This document shows, one piece after another, positions 16,634-26,340 of a stretch of DNA of 64,000 nucleotides. Below the pieces are notes generated by a model. It was not told where the DNA came from. It saw only the letters and a list, made by a program, of their open reading frames with translations, and made no database searches. The position numbers and the translations under genes are program-made. Every line of letters starts with the position of its first letter. Within the stretch, counting starts at the first letter, position 1. Source of the stretch: Palleronia sp. LCG004 (GTDB lineage: Bacteria; Pseudomonadota; Alphaproteobacteria; Rhodobacterales; Rhodobacteraceae); contig NZ_CP136759.1 of assembly GCF_032931615.1 (NCBI RefSeq), positions 1,116,001 through 1,180,000 on the forward strand, read 5' to 3'.

Positions 16634-18445
16634 ATGGAAACGAACCTTTTCCGTTGCGCCCTCGGGGCCGCGACGCTTGCCGGAATCGTGCTCGGAGGTC
16701 CCGCAACCGCTCAGCCGGAACACGGAATCGCCATGTACGGCGAGCCTGCCCTGCCCGAGGATTTCACCTCCCTGCCCTATGCCAATGCCGACGCACCCAA
16801 GGGCGGCCGCATCGTTCAGGGCGAGGTCGGCACGTTCGACTCCCTCAATCCCCACATCCTCAAGGGCAAGGTCCCTTGGCAGCTGAGATCGCTGGCCTAC
16901 GAATCGCTTATGGGACGCTCCTACGACGAGCCCTTCACTCTCTACGGACTGCTCGCGGAAACGGTCGAGACCGCGCCCGACCGCTCATGGGTCGAGTTCA
17001 CGCTCCGCCCCGAGGCGCGTTTCTCCGACGGCACACCCGTCACGGTCGAGGATGTCATCTGGTCCTACGAGACCCTCGGGACCGAGGGGCATCCGCGCTA
17101 CGCAAACAGCTGGGCCGCCGTAGAAAGCGTCGAACAGACGGGAGAGCGCAAGGTCCGGTTCACGTTCTCCGAGGACAACCCCGAACTCGCCCTCATCATG
17201 GGGATGCGGCCGATCCTGAAGAAGGCGCAATGGGACGGCCTCGACTTCACTCAATCGGGGCTCGATACGATTCCGATCTCCACGGCCCCCTACGTGATCG
17301 AGGACTTCGAACCGGGACGATCCGTGACACTGCGCCGCAACCCGGATTACTGGGGCCGGGATCTGCCGTTCATGCAGGGGCAAGCCAATCTCGACGAAAT
17401 CCGGATGGAGTTCTTCGGTGACGAATCCGCGATGTTCGAGGCATTGAAGGGCGGCCTCCTGAACATTCATCGCGAGGTCAACGCCGAGAAATGGCAGAGC
17501 CAATACGACTTCCCCGCCATACGTTCGGGCGACATCGTCAAATCCGCCATTCCGCATGAACGCCCTTCCGGCATCTGGGGATTCGTCATGAACACGCGAC
17601 GCGCCCCGTTCGACGATTGGCGGGTCCGGCAGGCATTGATCGAAGTCTTCAATTTCGAGTTCATCAACCAGACGCTCAATGGCGGCCGCCTGCCGCGGGT
17701 CAGCTCGTACTTTTCGAACTCGGTTCTCGGGATGGATCACGGGCCGGCGGAAGGTCGCGTGCTCGAGCTTCTCGAACCTTACGCGGACGAACTTCCCCCC
17801 GGCACGATCGAGGGCTATTCGCTGCCCGAGGGCGACGGGACGGAGCGCAACCGACAGGCGCTCCGTCGCGCGATGGCACTGCTCGACGAGGCGGGCTACG
17901 TGATCGAGAACGGTGTCTTGATGAACCCCGAGGGCGACCGCGTCACTTTCGAGATCCTTCTGCGGCAGGGCGACACGATCGACCAGCAGGTCATCGACAT
18001 CTATCTCTCCGCGCTCCAGCGGATCGGAATCTCACCGCGCGTCAATCAGGTCGACGAGGCGCAGTACAATTCCCGCACGCAGGTCTTCGATTTCGACATG
18101 ACGGATTACGAACGTGGCCTGTCGCTCAGCCCCGGTACCGAACAGCGCTATTACTGGGGGTCCGAGGCCGCGACGCAGGACGGATCGCTCAACTGGATGG
18201 GAATGCAGAGCCCCGCGGCCGACACGATGATCGACGCGATGCTGACCTCCGAAAGCAACGAGGATTTCGTGGCCGCGACCAAGGCGCTCGACCGGGTTCT
18301 GACCGCGGGGCGCTATGTCATTCCGATCTGGTATCGCCCCGAAAGCTACATCGCCCATGCCGCCGATCTGAAATATCCCGACACCCTCCCGGCCTACGGC
18401 GACTTTCTCGGCTTCCTCCCCGAGGTCTGGTGGCAGGAGGAGTAG
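16634..18445 (+). CDS. Family 5 extracellular solute-binding protein (peptide/oligopeptide type, YejA-like)
   Basis: A 603-residue periplasmic binding protein of the SBP_bac_5 family. A signal peptide of about 26 residues (cleavage near ATAQ-PEH) is followed by a YejA-like start with LPEDFTSLPYANADAPKGG. RPEARFSDGTPVTVEDV near 120 and LRRNPDYWGRDLP are family hallmarks. Length is at the long end, as in YejA. No permease or ATPase genes follow, so it must work with a transporter encoded elsewhere. Likely substrates are oligopeptides or similar; not determinable here. Confidence 0.88.
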   Translation: METNLFRCALGAATLAGIVLGGPATAQPEHGIAMYGEPALPEDFTSLPYANADAPKGGRIVQGEVGTFDSLNPHILKGKVPWQLRSLAYESLMGRSYDEPFTLYGLLAETVETAPDRSWVEFTLRPEARFSDGTPVTVEDVIWSYETLGTEGHPRYANSWAAVESVEQTGERKVRFTFSEDNPELALIMGMRPILKKAQWDGLDFTQSGLDTIPISTAPYVIEDFEPGRSVTLRRNPDYWGRDLPFMQGQANLDEIRMEFFGDESAMFEALKGGLLNIHREVNAEKWQSQYDFPAIRSGDIVKSAIPHERPSGIWGFVMNTRRAPFDDWRVRQALIEVFNFEFINQTLNGGRLPRVSSYFSNSVLGMDHGPAEGRVLELLEPYADELPPGTIEGYSLPEGDGTERNRQALRRAMALLDEAGYVIENGVLMNPEGDRVTFEILLRQGDTIDQQVIDIYLSALQRIGISPRVNQVDEAQYNSRTQVFDFDMTDYERGLSLSPGTEQRYYWGSEAATQDGSLNWMGMQSPAADTMIDAMLTSESNEDFVAATKALDRVLTAGRYVIPIWYRPESYIAHAADLKYPDTLPAYGDFLGFLPEVWWQEE

Positions 18446-18513
18446 ATGCTTCGCGCGGAACCCGCGGCCCGCGCGGGCATTGGCACGGCGAACCATCGAA
18501 AGGAAAGACCGTC

Positions 18514-18861
18514 ATGCAATGGGATGCCGTGAGACAGAACTGGCCCGCCTTCGTCGAGCCCATCATGCAGCGCTGGGAAAACACCGAGGAGAACGACCTC
18601 CTGACCCTCGACGGCGAGCGCGAGCGGTTCGAGGCCTACCTTGCCGAGCGTGAAGGCCTGAGCGCGGCCGACACGCGCGACCAGATCAACGAATGGCTGC
18701 AGGGCGCAGCTCCGTCCGACGTCGTCATGGACGAAACCCGTGACAACGCCAATATCCGCGCCTCCGCCGCGCATATCCCCGAGGGCGAGGACGTCTATTC
18801 CGAAGACGCCGATTTCGGCGATGACGGCACTGCCGAACGTCCCATCGGGCGCGACACCTGA
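18514..18861 (+). CDS. CsbD-like stress protein
   Basis: A 115-residue acidic soluble protein. Residues 1-62 match the pattern of the CsbD/YjbJ family: W-D-x(2)-R-x-N-W near the start, then WENTEENDLLTLDGERERFEAYL and an RDQINEWLQ end. The remaining 50 residues are acidic and disordered-looking, an extension not in the short family members. AAGGAAAG lies upstream of the ATG. Family members are abundant under general stress, but their biochemical role is unknown. Confidence 0.7.
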   Translation: MQWDAVRQNWPAFVEPIMQRWENTEENDLLTLDGERERFEAYLAEREGLSAADTRDQINEWLQGAAPSDVVMDETRDNANIRASAAHIPEGEDVYSEDADFGDDGTAERPIGRDT

Positions 18862-18892
18862 TCCCGGCGCGGCGACAAGGAAAGGCCACAGA

Positions 18893-19540
18893 ATGATCAA
18901 GCTCGACATATTGTCGGATCCGATCTGTCCGTGGTGCCTCATCGGAAAGGCGAATCTCGATGCCGCGCTTCAGGCGCGGCCAGACCATCCCTTCGACATC
19001 GAATGGCATCCGTTCCAGCTCAATCCCGACATGCCGGCCGAAGGGATGGATCGCAAAACCTATCTCGAGGCCAAGTTCGGCGGTCGGGATGGCGCGGTCA
19101 AGGCCTACGCTCCGGTCGTCGAGGCAGCCGAGAAGGCCGGGGTCGAGATCGCCTTCGACAAGATCGCGCGGACACCCAATACGCTCGACGCGCATCGGAT
19201 GATCCATTGGGCAGGGCTCGAAGGGCGGCAACCGGCGATGGTGGCCGCCCTCTTCAATGCCTATTTCCGGGCCGGGCGTGACATCGGCAACCATGCGGTT
19301 CTTGCGGATCTCGCGGCCGATTGCGGCATGGACCGGAACATGACGGCTCGCCTCCTCGAAACCGATGCCGACCGCGACGAGATCGCCGCGCGCGACGCTC
19401 ATGCCCGCACGCGCGGCGTGACCGGGGTGCCCACATTCGTCGTCGCCAACCAGCACGTCGTGCCCGGCGCGCAACCGACGTCGCTTTGGCACGACGTGCT
19501 CGACGATCTTGAGCGTCAGGCCGGGGTCGCCTCTGCGTGA
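18893..19540 (+). CDS. DsbA-family oxidoreductase, FrnE-like
   Basis: A 215-residue thioredoxin-fold protein with a helical insertion. The active-site motif is C12-P-W-C15, and the cis-Pro loop is GVTGVPTFVV near 175-184. No signal peptide is visible, so it is cytosolic, unlike periplasmic DsbA. FrnE-type proteins are cytosolic thiol isomerases or oxidoreductases related to 2-hydroxychromene-2-carboxylate isomerases. Start is ATG 18893 with AAGGAAAGG before it, 31 bases after the CsbD-like gene. Confidence 0.88.
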   Translation: MIKLDILSDPICPWCLIGKANLDAALQARPDHPFDIEWHPFQLNPDMPAEGMDRKTYLEAKFGGRDGAVKAYAPVVEAAEKAGVEIAFDKIARTPNTLDAHRMIHWAGLEGRQPAMVAALFNAYFRAGRDIGNHAVLADLAADCGMDRNMTARLLETDADRDEIAARDAHARTRGVTGVPTFVVANQHVVPGAQPTSLWHDVLDDLERQAGVASA

Positions 19541-19562
19541 GTGATGCGGCCTCGTCAGCTCG

Positions 19563-20102
19563 GTGATCCTCTGGCTCGGGATCTCGCTGGGCGCATCCTC
19601 CCTCTGGCTTGTAATCCTGTTCGTCTCGGACCGGCTTATCCTGCAGCTCTGGCCGCCTCGACGCGGAAACTATGCCACCGGGATCGCCGCGTGGCTCCTG
19701 ACGATCGCGATCTATGTCGGGCTCATCAGGACGGCCACGGCCGACTGGAACGCGCTCGACTTGCCCGCATGGCTCCGGTGGGGCGTCGGAGGTCTGGCGC
19801 TCAGCGTCGCGGCCACTTGGGTTCAGGGTCGCGGTATCCTCGATCTCGGGATCAGGGGAACCAGCGGCTGGGACGTCGGGCTTGTCACGACCGGAGCCTA
19901 TGCGCGGCGGCGCCATCCCCAATATGCGGGTCAGATCCTGTCGCTGCTTGGCCTCGCGCTTCTCGGCGGGTCGCTCCCGGCGGGCCTTGCCGCGGTTGCG
20001 GGGTCGGCCGCGCTCGTCTATGCGGCGCGGGTGGAGGATCGATTTCTGGCGCGTCGGCAGCCGGGCCATGAGGCCTACCGGACGCGCGTGAGGTTCTTCT
20101 GA
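19563..20102 (+). CDS. ICMT/PEMT-like integral membrane methyltransferase family protein
   Basis: A 179-residue protein with four or five hydrophobic segments. The C-terminal signature TTGAYARRRHPQYAGQ (about 116-131) and a closing EDRFLARRQPGHEAYRTRV match isoprenylcysteine carboxyl methyltransferase / phospholipid methyltransferase-like proteins. GTG start at 19563. Its stop overlaps the start of the next transporter gene (TGATG). The methyl acceptor is unknown. Confidence 0.75.
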   Translation: MILWLGISLGASSLWLVILFVSDRLILQLWPPRRGNYATGIAAWLLTIAIYVGLIRTATADWNALDLPAWLRWGVGGLALSVAATWVQGRGILDLGIRGTSGWDVGLVTTGAYARRRHPQYAGQILSLLGLALLGGSLPAGLAAVAGSAALVYAARVEDRFLARRQPGHEAYRTRVRFF

Positions 20103-21331
20103 TGTCACGTCACCCCGGCCGCTTCGAGTTCATCGCTCTCATGGCGATGCTGCTTGCGACCGTCGCCTTCACCATCGATGCGATGCTGCCTGCCCTGCCC
20201 GAGATCGCAGCGACGCTCAGCCCCGACAATCCTAACCGCGCCCAGCTCATCGTCACCGCTTTCGTCTTCGGAATGGGCCTCGGCACGTTCCTTGCTGGCC
20301 CGATCTCCGACGCGACGGGCCGGAAGCCCGCCATCGTTGGTGGCCTCGCGCTCTATATCGTGGGGGCCATCCTCGCGAGTCAGGCCCAGACGCTCGAGAC
20401 GCTGCTTGCCGCGCGGCTCGTCCAGGGGCTCGGTGCGGCCGCGCCGCGGATCGTGGCGCAGGCGATGATCCGCGACAGGTTCGAGGGTCGCCAGATGGCG
20501 CAGGTCATGTCCTTCGTGATGATGGTCTTTCTGCTTGTCCCGGCGGTCAGCCCGGCCGTGGGAAGCATCATCATCGACGCGTTCGGCTGGCGTGCGATCT
20601 TCGGGGCCTTCGCGCTTTTCACACTGACGGGGGGTCTCTGGCTGACGATCCGACAGCCCGAGACGCTCGTCCCCGCCGATCGCCATCCGATGCGTGCGGG
20701 CCTCATGCGGCTCGCCGTGGCCGAGGTCCTGAGACGGGCCGACGTCCGTATCTACATCGCGGTCCTGACGCTCGGCACGGCCCAGATGTTCGCGCTGGTA
20801 AGCTCCGTGCAGCAGATCTACGACATCTATCTCGGGTTCGGCGACACGTTCGAATGGTGGTTCATGGCCACCGCGATCCTGTCGGGGACCGGCACGATCG
20901 TGAACGCGGCGCTCGTGATGCGTCTGGGAATGCGCCGGATCGCGATCTGGGCCTATGGCGTGCAATCGCTGATCTCGCTCGCGCTCATCGCGGCGGACCT
21001 GCTCGGGTGGGTTTCACCGGGGATCGCCTTGCCCGTCTTCTTCTGCTGGTCCGTCTCGGTCTATTTCATGATCGGACTGACCTTCGGCAACCTCAACTCC
21101 CTCGCGTTGCAGCCGCTCGGTCATATCGCGGGAATGGCAGCGTCGGTGATAGGCTCGATCTCGACGATCTTCGGGACGATCCTCGCGGTGCCGATCGGCC
21201 TCGCATTCGACGGCACGCCGCTGCCGCTCTATGCCGGGACGCTCGTCTGTTCGGCGCTTGCGTACCTGCTGATGCGCCGCACGATGGAGGCGGAAGGCGC
21301 ACCCGCAGATCAGGTCGCGCCCGGCCATTGA
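20102..21331 (+). CDS. MFS multidrug efflux transporter, Bcr/CflA family
   Basis: A 409-residue protein with 12 predicted membrane helices. An N-terminal TIDAMLPALPEIAATL motif, the inter-helix loop GPISDATGRKPAIVGG (motif A) and LVQGLGAAAPRIVAQAMIRDRF are typical of Bcr/CflA drug exporters. The start overlaps the stop of the preceding gene by one base, so the two are coupled. Substrates unknown. It converges on mfd with a shared hairpin over the stop codons. Confidence 0.9.
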   Translation: MSRHPGRFEFIALMAMLLATVAFTIDAMLPALPEIAATLSPDNPNRAQLIVTAFVFGMGLGTFLAGPISDATGRKPAIVGGLALYIVGAILASQAQTLETLLAARLVQGLGAAAPRIVAQAMIRDRFEGRQMAQVMSFVMMVFLLVPAVSPAVGSIIIDAFGWRAIFGAFALFTLTGGLWLTIRQPETLVPADRHPMRAGLMRLAVAEVLRRADVRIYIAVLTLGTAQMFALVSSVQQIYDIYLGFGDTFEWWFMATAILSGTGTIVNAALVMRLGMRRIAIWAYGVQSLISLALIAADLLGWVSPGIALPVFFCWSVSVYFMIGLTFGNLNSLALQPLGHIAGMAASVIGSISTIFGTILAVPIGLAFDGTPLPLYAGTLVCSALAYLLMRRTMEAEGAPADQVAPGH

Positions 21332-21344
21332 GCCGGGCGGCTCA
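21329..21344. terminator. Convergent hairpin containing both stop codons (MFS gene / mfd)
   Basis: TGAGCC (21329-21334) pairs with GGCTCA (21339-21344) over a GGGC loop. The left arm begins with the plus-strand TGA and the right arm ends with the minus-strand TCA, so one small structure sits over both gene ends. No T-run, so termination strength is uncertain. Confidence 0.45.
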
Positions 21345-24300
21345 GGCGTCCTCGCCTTCCTTGAGCGCGCGCCGCAGATCCTGGGCGATGGCGAAGGATC
21401 CCTTGATCTTGTCGGCATCCTTCGACCAGTCGCGCCGAACCACGATCTTGTTGTCCTTGACCTTGGCCTGACCCTTCTGGTTCTCGATGAACTTCACGAG
21501 GCCCTCCGGGTTACCGAACTTGTCGCCCCAGAACTGGATCGTCGCGCCCTTCGGCCCCGCATCGAGCTTGGCGATACCCGCCCGCTTGCACTCGGCCTTG
21601 ATCCGGACGACGAGGAGCAGCGTGTTGACCTCCTTCGGCAGCTTGCCGAACCGGTCGATGAGCTCCGCCGCGAACCCCTCGAGCTCGACCTTGGTCGTCA
21701 GCTCCGACAGCCTCCGGTACAGACCCAGCCGCACGTCGAGGTCCGGCACGTACTCCTCGGGGATGAGAACGGCCACGCCCAGATTGATCTGGGGACTCCA
21801 TTCGCCGAGCTCCTCGAGCCCGTCGATCCCTTCGAGCTCGCCCGATTTCAGCTTGGCAATCGTCTCCTCGAGCATCGATTGATAGAGTTCGTACCCGACC
21901 TCGCGGATCTGGCCCGACTGCTCTTCGCCGACCAGGTTGCCCGCCCCCCGAATATCGAGGTCCTGACTGGCGAGCGTAAAGCCCGCCCCGAGACTGTCGA
22001 GCGACCCGAGCACGCGCAGACGCTTCTGCGCCGTATCGGTCAGCTTCGCACGCGGTTTCGTGGTGAGATACGCATAGGCGCGCGTCTTGGCGCGACCAAC
22101 GCGTCCGCGGATCTGGTAGAGCTGCGACAGGCCGAACATGTCGGCGCGGTGGATCACCATCGTATTGGCCGTTGGAATGTCGAGGCCGGATTCCACGATC
22201 GTCGTCGCCAGCAGGACGTCGTAGGCCCCGTCGTAGAATGCGTTCATCCTGTCGTCGAGTTCGCCCGCCGCCATCTGTCCGTTGGCGGTGACATAGGTGA
22301 TCTCGGGCACTTCGTTCTTGAGGAACTCCTCCATCTCGGGAAGGTCCTTGATGCGCGGAACGACGATGAAGCTCTGCCCGCCGCGATAATGCTCGCGCAA
22401 AAGCGCCTCACGGATCGTCAGCGCGTCGAACTCGCTCACATAGGTGCGGATCGCCAGGCGATCGACCGGCGGCGTGCCGATGATGCTCAGGTCCCGCACG
22501 CCGGTAAGGCTCAGTTGCAAGGTACGCGGAATGGGTGTCGCGGTCAGGGTCAGGACGTGGACATCGGTCCTGAGCTGCTTCAGCCGTTCCTTGTGGTTGA
22601 CGCCGAAATGCTGCTCCTCGTCGATGACGAGAAGCCCGAGATTCTTGAACTTCACGGTCTTGGCGAGAAGCGCATGCGTGCCGATCACGATGTCGCATTT
22701 GCCGTCGGCCATCCGTTCGCGTGCCAGATCGGAGTCCTTCTTTGACACGAACCGCGACAGCTGGCGCACCTCGACCGGAAAGCCGCGAAAGCGTTCGGCA
22801 AAGGATTTGTAATGCTGCCGCGCGAGCAGCGTGGTGGGCGCGATCACCGCGACCTGCGTTCCAGACATCGCCGCGATGAAGGCCGCGCGCATCGCGACCT
22901 CGGTCTTGCCGAAGCCCACATCGCCCACGACCAGCCGGTCCATGGGCGTCCCCGACCCCATGTCGGTCATGACGTCCTCGATGGCCTTCATCTGGTCGTC
23001 GGTCTCGTCATAGGGAAAGCGCGCCGAGAAATCCTCCCATGCGTGATCCGGCGGATCGAGCGCAGGTGCCTTCCTCAGAAGCCGTTCCGCGGCCACCCGG
23101 ATGAGCCTGTCGGCGATCTCCCGCAGCCGCTCCTTCAGCCTGGCCTTCTTCGCCTGCCATGCCCCGCCGCCGAGCTTGTCGAGCGTGCCCTCCTCGTGAC
23201 CGAAGCGGCTCAGAAGCTCGATATTCTCGACGGGGAGATAGAGCCTGTCGCCCCCGGCATATTCGAGCAGGATACATTCATGCGCGGCACCCGCCGCTGT
23301 CACGACCTCCAGCCCGGTATACCGTCCGACGCCGTGATCGACATGGACGATCAGGTCGCCCGGGCTCAGCGATTGCGCCTCGGTCAGGAAGTTCTCGGCA
23401 CGGCGCGTCTTGGGCGTCTTGCGCACCAGCCTGTCGCCCAGGACGTCCTGCTCGGAGATGACGGTGACATGCGCGTCGCCCGAACCGCCCTCGAACCCGT
23501 GATCAAGCCCCCAGACCGCGAGGAACAGGCCGCCCTTGCCGTCCGGCACGTCGCGGAAATCGCGGATCTCGGTCATGCCCGAGACGTCCTCGTCCTCCAG
23601 AAGCCCCGAAAGCCGTTCGCGCGCCCCTTCGGAGTAGGAGGCGACGATCACCTGCCCCTCCTTGCGCTTCGCGGCGATGTGCTCGGCCAGCGCCCCGAAA
23701 AGGCTCACGTTCTCCTGCTGCCGCTCCGGCGAGAAGTTGCGGCCGATCCGACCGCCCGCATCTACGACATTCGGTCCCGACGCCTGCGCGAGCGGGTGGA
23801 ACCGGATCGTCCGGTGAGCCTTCGTCGCCGCGACCCAGGCATCGTCGTCGAGATAGAGCAGCTCGGGCGGTGCGGGCTTGTAGACCGAATCCACGCGACC
23901 CTTCTTCGTCATCGCATCGTGACGGTTGTCGTACTGGTCGCTCACCCCTTCCCACCGGGCAAGCCGGGCCGGCGTCACTTGATCGTCGAGACAGATCGTG
24001 GCCTTGGGCAGGTAGTCGAAGATCGTCTCGAGCTTGTCGTGGAAAAAGCCCAGCCAGTGCTCGATCCCCGCATGTTTCTTGCCCGCGCTTACCGCTTCAT
24101 AAAGCGGATCGTCCGTACCGGCCGCGCCGAACTCGATGCGATAGGCCTGGCGGAAGCGCGTGATCGCCGCCTCGTCGAGGATCACCTCGCTCACCGGGGC
24201 CAGTTCGACGAGGTCGAGCTTTTCCGTCGTGCGCTGCGAGCCCGGATCGAAGCGGCGCGCCCCGTCGAGCGTGTCGCCGAAGAAGTCCATCCGGACTGGC

Positions 24301-24812
24301 CCGCCATCGCCCGGCGGCCAGACGTCGATGATGCCCCCGCGGATGGCGTAGTCGCCCGGCTCGAGGACCGTCGGCGATTGCGTGAACCCCATCCGCACGA
24401 AGAAGTCGCGCAAGGCCGCCTCGTCCACGCGCTTGCCGACCTCGGCCACGAAGGCCGCATCCTTCAGCACGTCGCGCGCGGGAATGCGCTGAGTGGCGGC
24501 GTTGACAGTTGTCAACAACACGAACCGCTTGGGCATTCCGTGAACCAGCGCGGCCAGCGCCGCCATCCGCTGCGCCGAAATGTCGGCATTGGGCGACACG
24601 CGGTCGTAGGGCAGACAATCCCAGGCCGGAAACACGAAGACCGGCAGGCCGGGATCGTAGAATCCGAGCGCCATCTGCATCGCGGCGAGGCGCTTGTCGT
24701 CGCGGGCGACGTGGACGACCGCCCCTTCGGATTTCGCGAGTTCGGAAAGAACGAGGCTCGCGTCGAATCCCTCCGGCGCGCCGCCCATGGTGATGTGGTT
24801 CGGCGTGGACAT
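21342..24812 (-). CDS. mfd: Transcription-repair coupling factor Mfd
   Basis: An 1156-residue SF2 translocase that removes stalled RNA polymerase and recruits UvrA. The UvrB-homology module spans about 1-330, and the RNA-polymerase-interacting domain with VHVDHGVGRYTGLE lies near 480-500. Helicase motifs include Walker A GDVGFGKTEVA (about 626-636) and DEEQ (about 730). The TRG region and C-terminal TRCF domain follow. Size matches E. coli Mfd (1148). ATG 24812 is preceded by GGAG; the frame extends upstream without a better start. Confidence 0.97.
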   Translation of the reverse strand: MSTPNHITMGGAPEGFDASLVLSELAKSEGAVVHVARDDKRLAAMQMALGFYDPGLPVFVFPAWDCLPYDRVSPNADISAQRMAALAALVHGMPKRFVLLTTVNAATQRIPARDVLKDAAFVAEVGKRVDEAALRDFFVRMGFTQSPTVLEPGDYAIRGGIIDVWPPGDGGPVRMDFFGDTLDGARRFDPGSQRTTEKLDLVELAPVSEVILDEAAITRFRQAYRIEFGAAGTDDPLYEAVSAGKKHAGIEHWLGFFHDKLETIFDYLPKATICLDDQVTPARLARWEGVSDQYDNRHDAMTKKGRVDSVYKPAPPELLYLDDDAWVAATKAHRTIRFHPLAQASGPNVVDAGGRIGRNFSPERQQENVSLFGALAEHIAAKRKEGQVIVASYSEGARERLSGLLEDEDVSGMTEIRDFRDVPDGKGGLFLAVWGLDHGFEGGSGDAHVTVISEQDVLGDRLVRKTPKTRRAENFLTEAQSLSPGDLIVHVDHGVGRYTGLEVVTAAGAAHECILLEYAGGDRLYLPVENIELLSRFGHEEGTLDKLGGGAWQAKKARLKERLREIADRLIRVAAERLLRKAPALDPPDHAWEDFSARFPYDETDDQMKAIEDVMTDMGSGTPMDRLVVGDVGFGKTEVAMRAAFIAAMSGTQVAVIAPTTLLARQHYKSFAERFRGFPVEVRQLSRFVSKKDSDLARERMADGKCDIVIGTHALLAKTVKFKNLGLLVIDEEQHFGVNHKERLKQLRTDVHVLTLTATPIPRTLQLSLTGVRDLSIIGTPPVDRLAIRTYVSEFDALTIREALLREHYRGGQSFIVVPRIKDLPEMEEFLKNEVPEITYVTANGQMAAGELDDRMNAFYDGAYDVLLATTIVESGLDIPTANTMVIHRADMFGLSQLYQIRGRVGRAKTRAYAYLTTKPRAKLTDTAQKRLRVLGSLDSLGAGFTLASQDLDIRGAGNLVGEEQSGQIREVGYELYQSMLEETIAKLKSGELEGIDGLEELGEWSPQINLGVAVLIPEEYVPDLDVRLGLYRRLSELTTKVELEGFAAELIDRFGKLPKEVNTLLLVVRIKAECKRAGIAKLDAGPKGATIQFWGDKFGNPEGLVKFIENQKGQAKVKDNKIVVRRDWSKDADKIKGSFAIAQDLRRALKEGEDA

Positions 24813-24939
24813 GGAGGTGTCAGGTAAGGAGATGGAGGGCGGTGTCAATCGCTTCCGCGACCCCTGCGACGCTGGGTCCGAAAATCGTCGAATTATCGAC
24901 AAAATTTCCTTGCGTCGCGCGGCATCGCATTCCATATGC

Positions 24940-25052
24940 GCCTCAGACGCCAACGCACGCGCCTCTGTCGGGGGAGACCCTCACGCAGCGACGGTAACGT
25001 CTCCGTTGTCACTTTCGGGGGGTCAGATCGCCTCCCCCGGGTCCACTGGAGA
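24940..25052 (+). promoter_or_regulatory. Structured 5' leader of ornithine decarboxylase, probable speF-type RNA element
   Basis: The 247-base gap before the decarboxylase carries a strongly structured stretch. CGGGGGAG at 24969-24976 is exactly complementary to CTCCCCCG at 25032-25039, and CGGGGG at 25016-25021 is complementary to the same C-tract (CCCCCG at 25034-25039). The two pairings exclude each other, and the C-tract lies about 10 bases before the Shine-Dalgarno GGAG (25048-25051). An intermediate stem (GACGG with CCGTT) lies near 24990-25008. A conserved RNA motif called speF is known upstream of this gene type in alphaproteobacteria; the position fits, but I could not align it to the family consensus. 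Confidence 0.55.
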
Positions 25053-25059
25053 TGATCCC

Positions 25060-26229
25060 ATGACCGCCCATGCCACCGACCGCGCGCTGCGCGGAACCAA
25101 TTCCCGCACCTCGAGGCTCGACGCTGCGATCGCAGCGACGACTTTCGATCGGCCGACGCTCGTTCTCGATCTCGACATCGTGGAGGAGAACTTTCGCGCG
25201 CTCGAGCGCGGGCTCGACGGCGCGATGATCCATTATGCGGTCAAGGCGAACCCCGCCCCGCAGGTGATCGAACGTCTGGCCTCCATCGGCTGTCGCTTCG
25301 ACGCCGCCTCGCGCGGTGAGATCGAGCTGTGCCTTTCGATGGGCGCGCGCCCCGAGCATGTGAGCTTCGGCAACACCATCAAGCGGCCCGCCGACATCGC
25401 GTTCGCATACCGTGCGGGCCTTCAGCTCTTTGCCGCGGATGCCGAGGAAGAGTTGGAGAAGATTGCCGAGAATGCGCCCGGCGCGTCGGTCTATCTGCGC
25501 GTCATCGTGGAGCCGAGCGGTGCCGACTGGCCGCTGACCCGCAAGTTCGGCTGCGCCCCCGCCCGCGTGTCCGAGCTGCTTTCCTGCGCCAGGGCGCTCG
25601 GGCTCGATCCGCGCGGCCTGTCGTTCCATGTCGGCTCGCAGACCCGCAAGGCCGCCATGTGGACCCACACGCTCGACCAGGTGGCCGCGATCTGGGACAC
25701 AGCGCGCGCCGACGGCCACGATCTCGACCTGCTCAACATCGGCGGCGGCTTTCCGGCCTTCCATGGCGAAGAGGTCGATCCGCTCGAGACCTATTCGCGC
25801 GACGTGATGGCGCAGGTCCGCGCGCGCTTCGGCGACGTCGCGGTCATGGCCGAGCCCGGACGCGGCATGGTCGCCGATTCGGGTGCGATCGCCGCCGAGA
25901 TCCTGCTCGTCAGCCGCAAGGGTGCCGACGACCTGCACCGCTGGGTCTATCTCGATGTCGGTCGCTTCTCCGGCCTGGCCGAGACCGAAGGCGAAGCCAT
26001 CCGTTACCAGTTCGAGACCGCCCATGACGGCGAGGAATCCGGCCCCTGCATCCTTGCCGGCCCCTCCTGCGATTCGGTCGACGTGCTTTACGAGAAGCGC
26101 CCCGTTTCCCTGCCGCTTTCGCTGCGCGCCGGCGACCGGGTCGTGATCCGCAATTGCGGCGCCTACACGTCCAGCTATGCCAGCGTCGGTTTCAACGGCT
26201 TCCCGCCGCTCGACGTGATGGTCATCTGA
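25060..26229 (+). CDS. Type III PLP-dependent ornithine (or lysine/ornithine) decarboxylase
   Basis: A 389-residue group IV decarboxylase (eukaryote-like ODC fold, alanine-racemase barrel). The PLP lysine is K62 in HYAVKANP, FDAASRGEIELC follows, FHVGSQT and the glycine-rich phosphate loop NIGGGFP are present, EPGR is near 265, and the essential Cys is in GPSCDSVD near 330. It makes putrescine from ornithine at the head of polyamine synthesis. The leader at 24940-25052 suggests polyamine feedback. The ATG at 25060 has GGAG 9 bases upstream. Substrate preference between ornithine and lysine is not visible. Confidence 0.92.
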   Translation: MTAHATDRALRGTNSRTSRLDAAIAATTFDRPTLVLDLDIVEENFRALERGLDGAMIHYAVKANPAPQVIERLASIGCRFDAASRGEIELCLSMGARPEHVSFGNTIKRPADIAFAYRAGLQLFAADAEEELEKIAENAPGASVYLRVIVEPSGADWPLTRKFGCAPARVSELLSCARALGLDPRGLSFHVGSQTRKAAMWTHTLDQVAAIWDTARADGHDLDLLNIGGGFPAFHGEEVDPLETYSRDVMAQVRARFGDVAVMAEPGRGMVADSGAIAAEILLVSRKGADDLHRWVYLDVGRFSGLAETEGEAIRYQFETAHDGEESGPCILAGPSCDSVDVLYEKRPVSLPLSLRAGDRVVIRNCGAYTSSYASVGFNGFPPLDVMVI

Positions 26230-26340
26230 TCCGCCGATCCGCGGCGCGCGAAAACCGCGCCGCGGATTGCACGTCACGCATCATTCGCCCTTTTCTCGGC
26301 CTCTTCATGCGGCTAAACCCTGCCGCGGTGGATACCCGCT

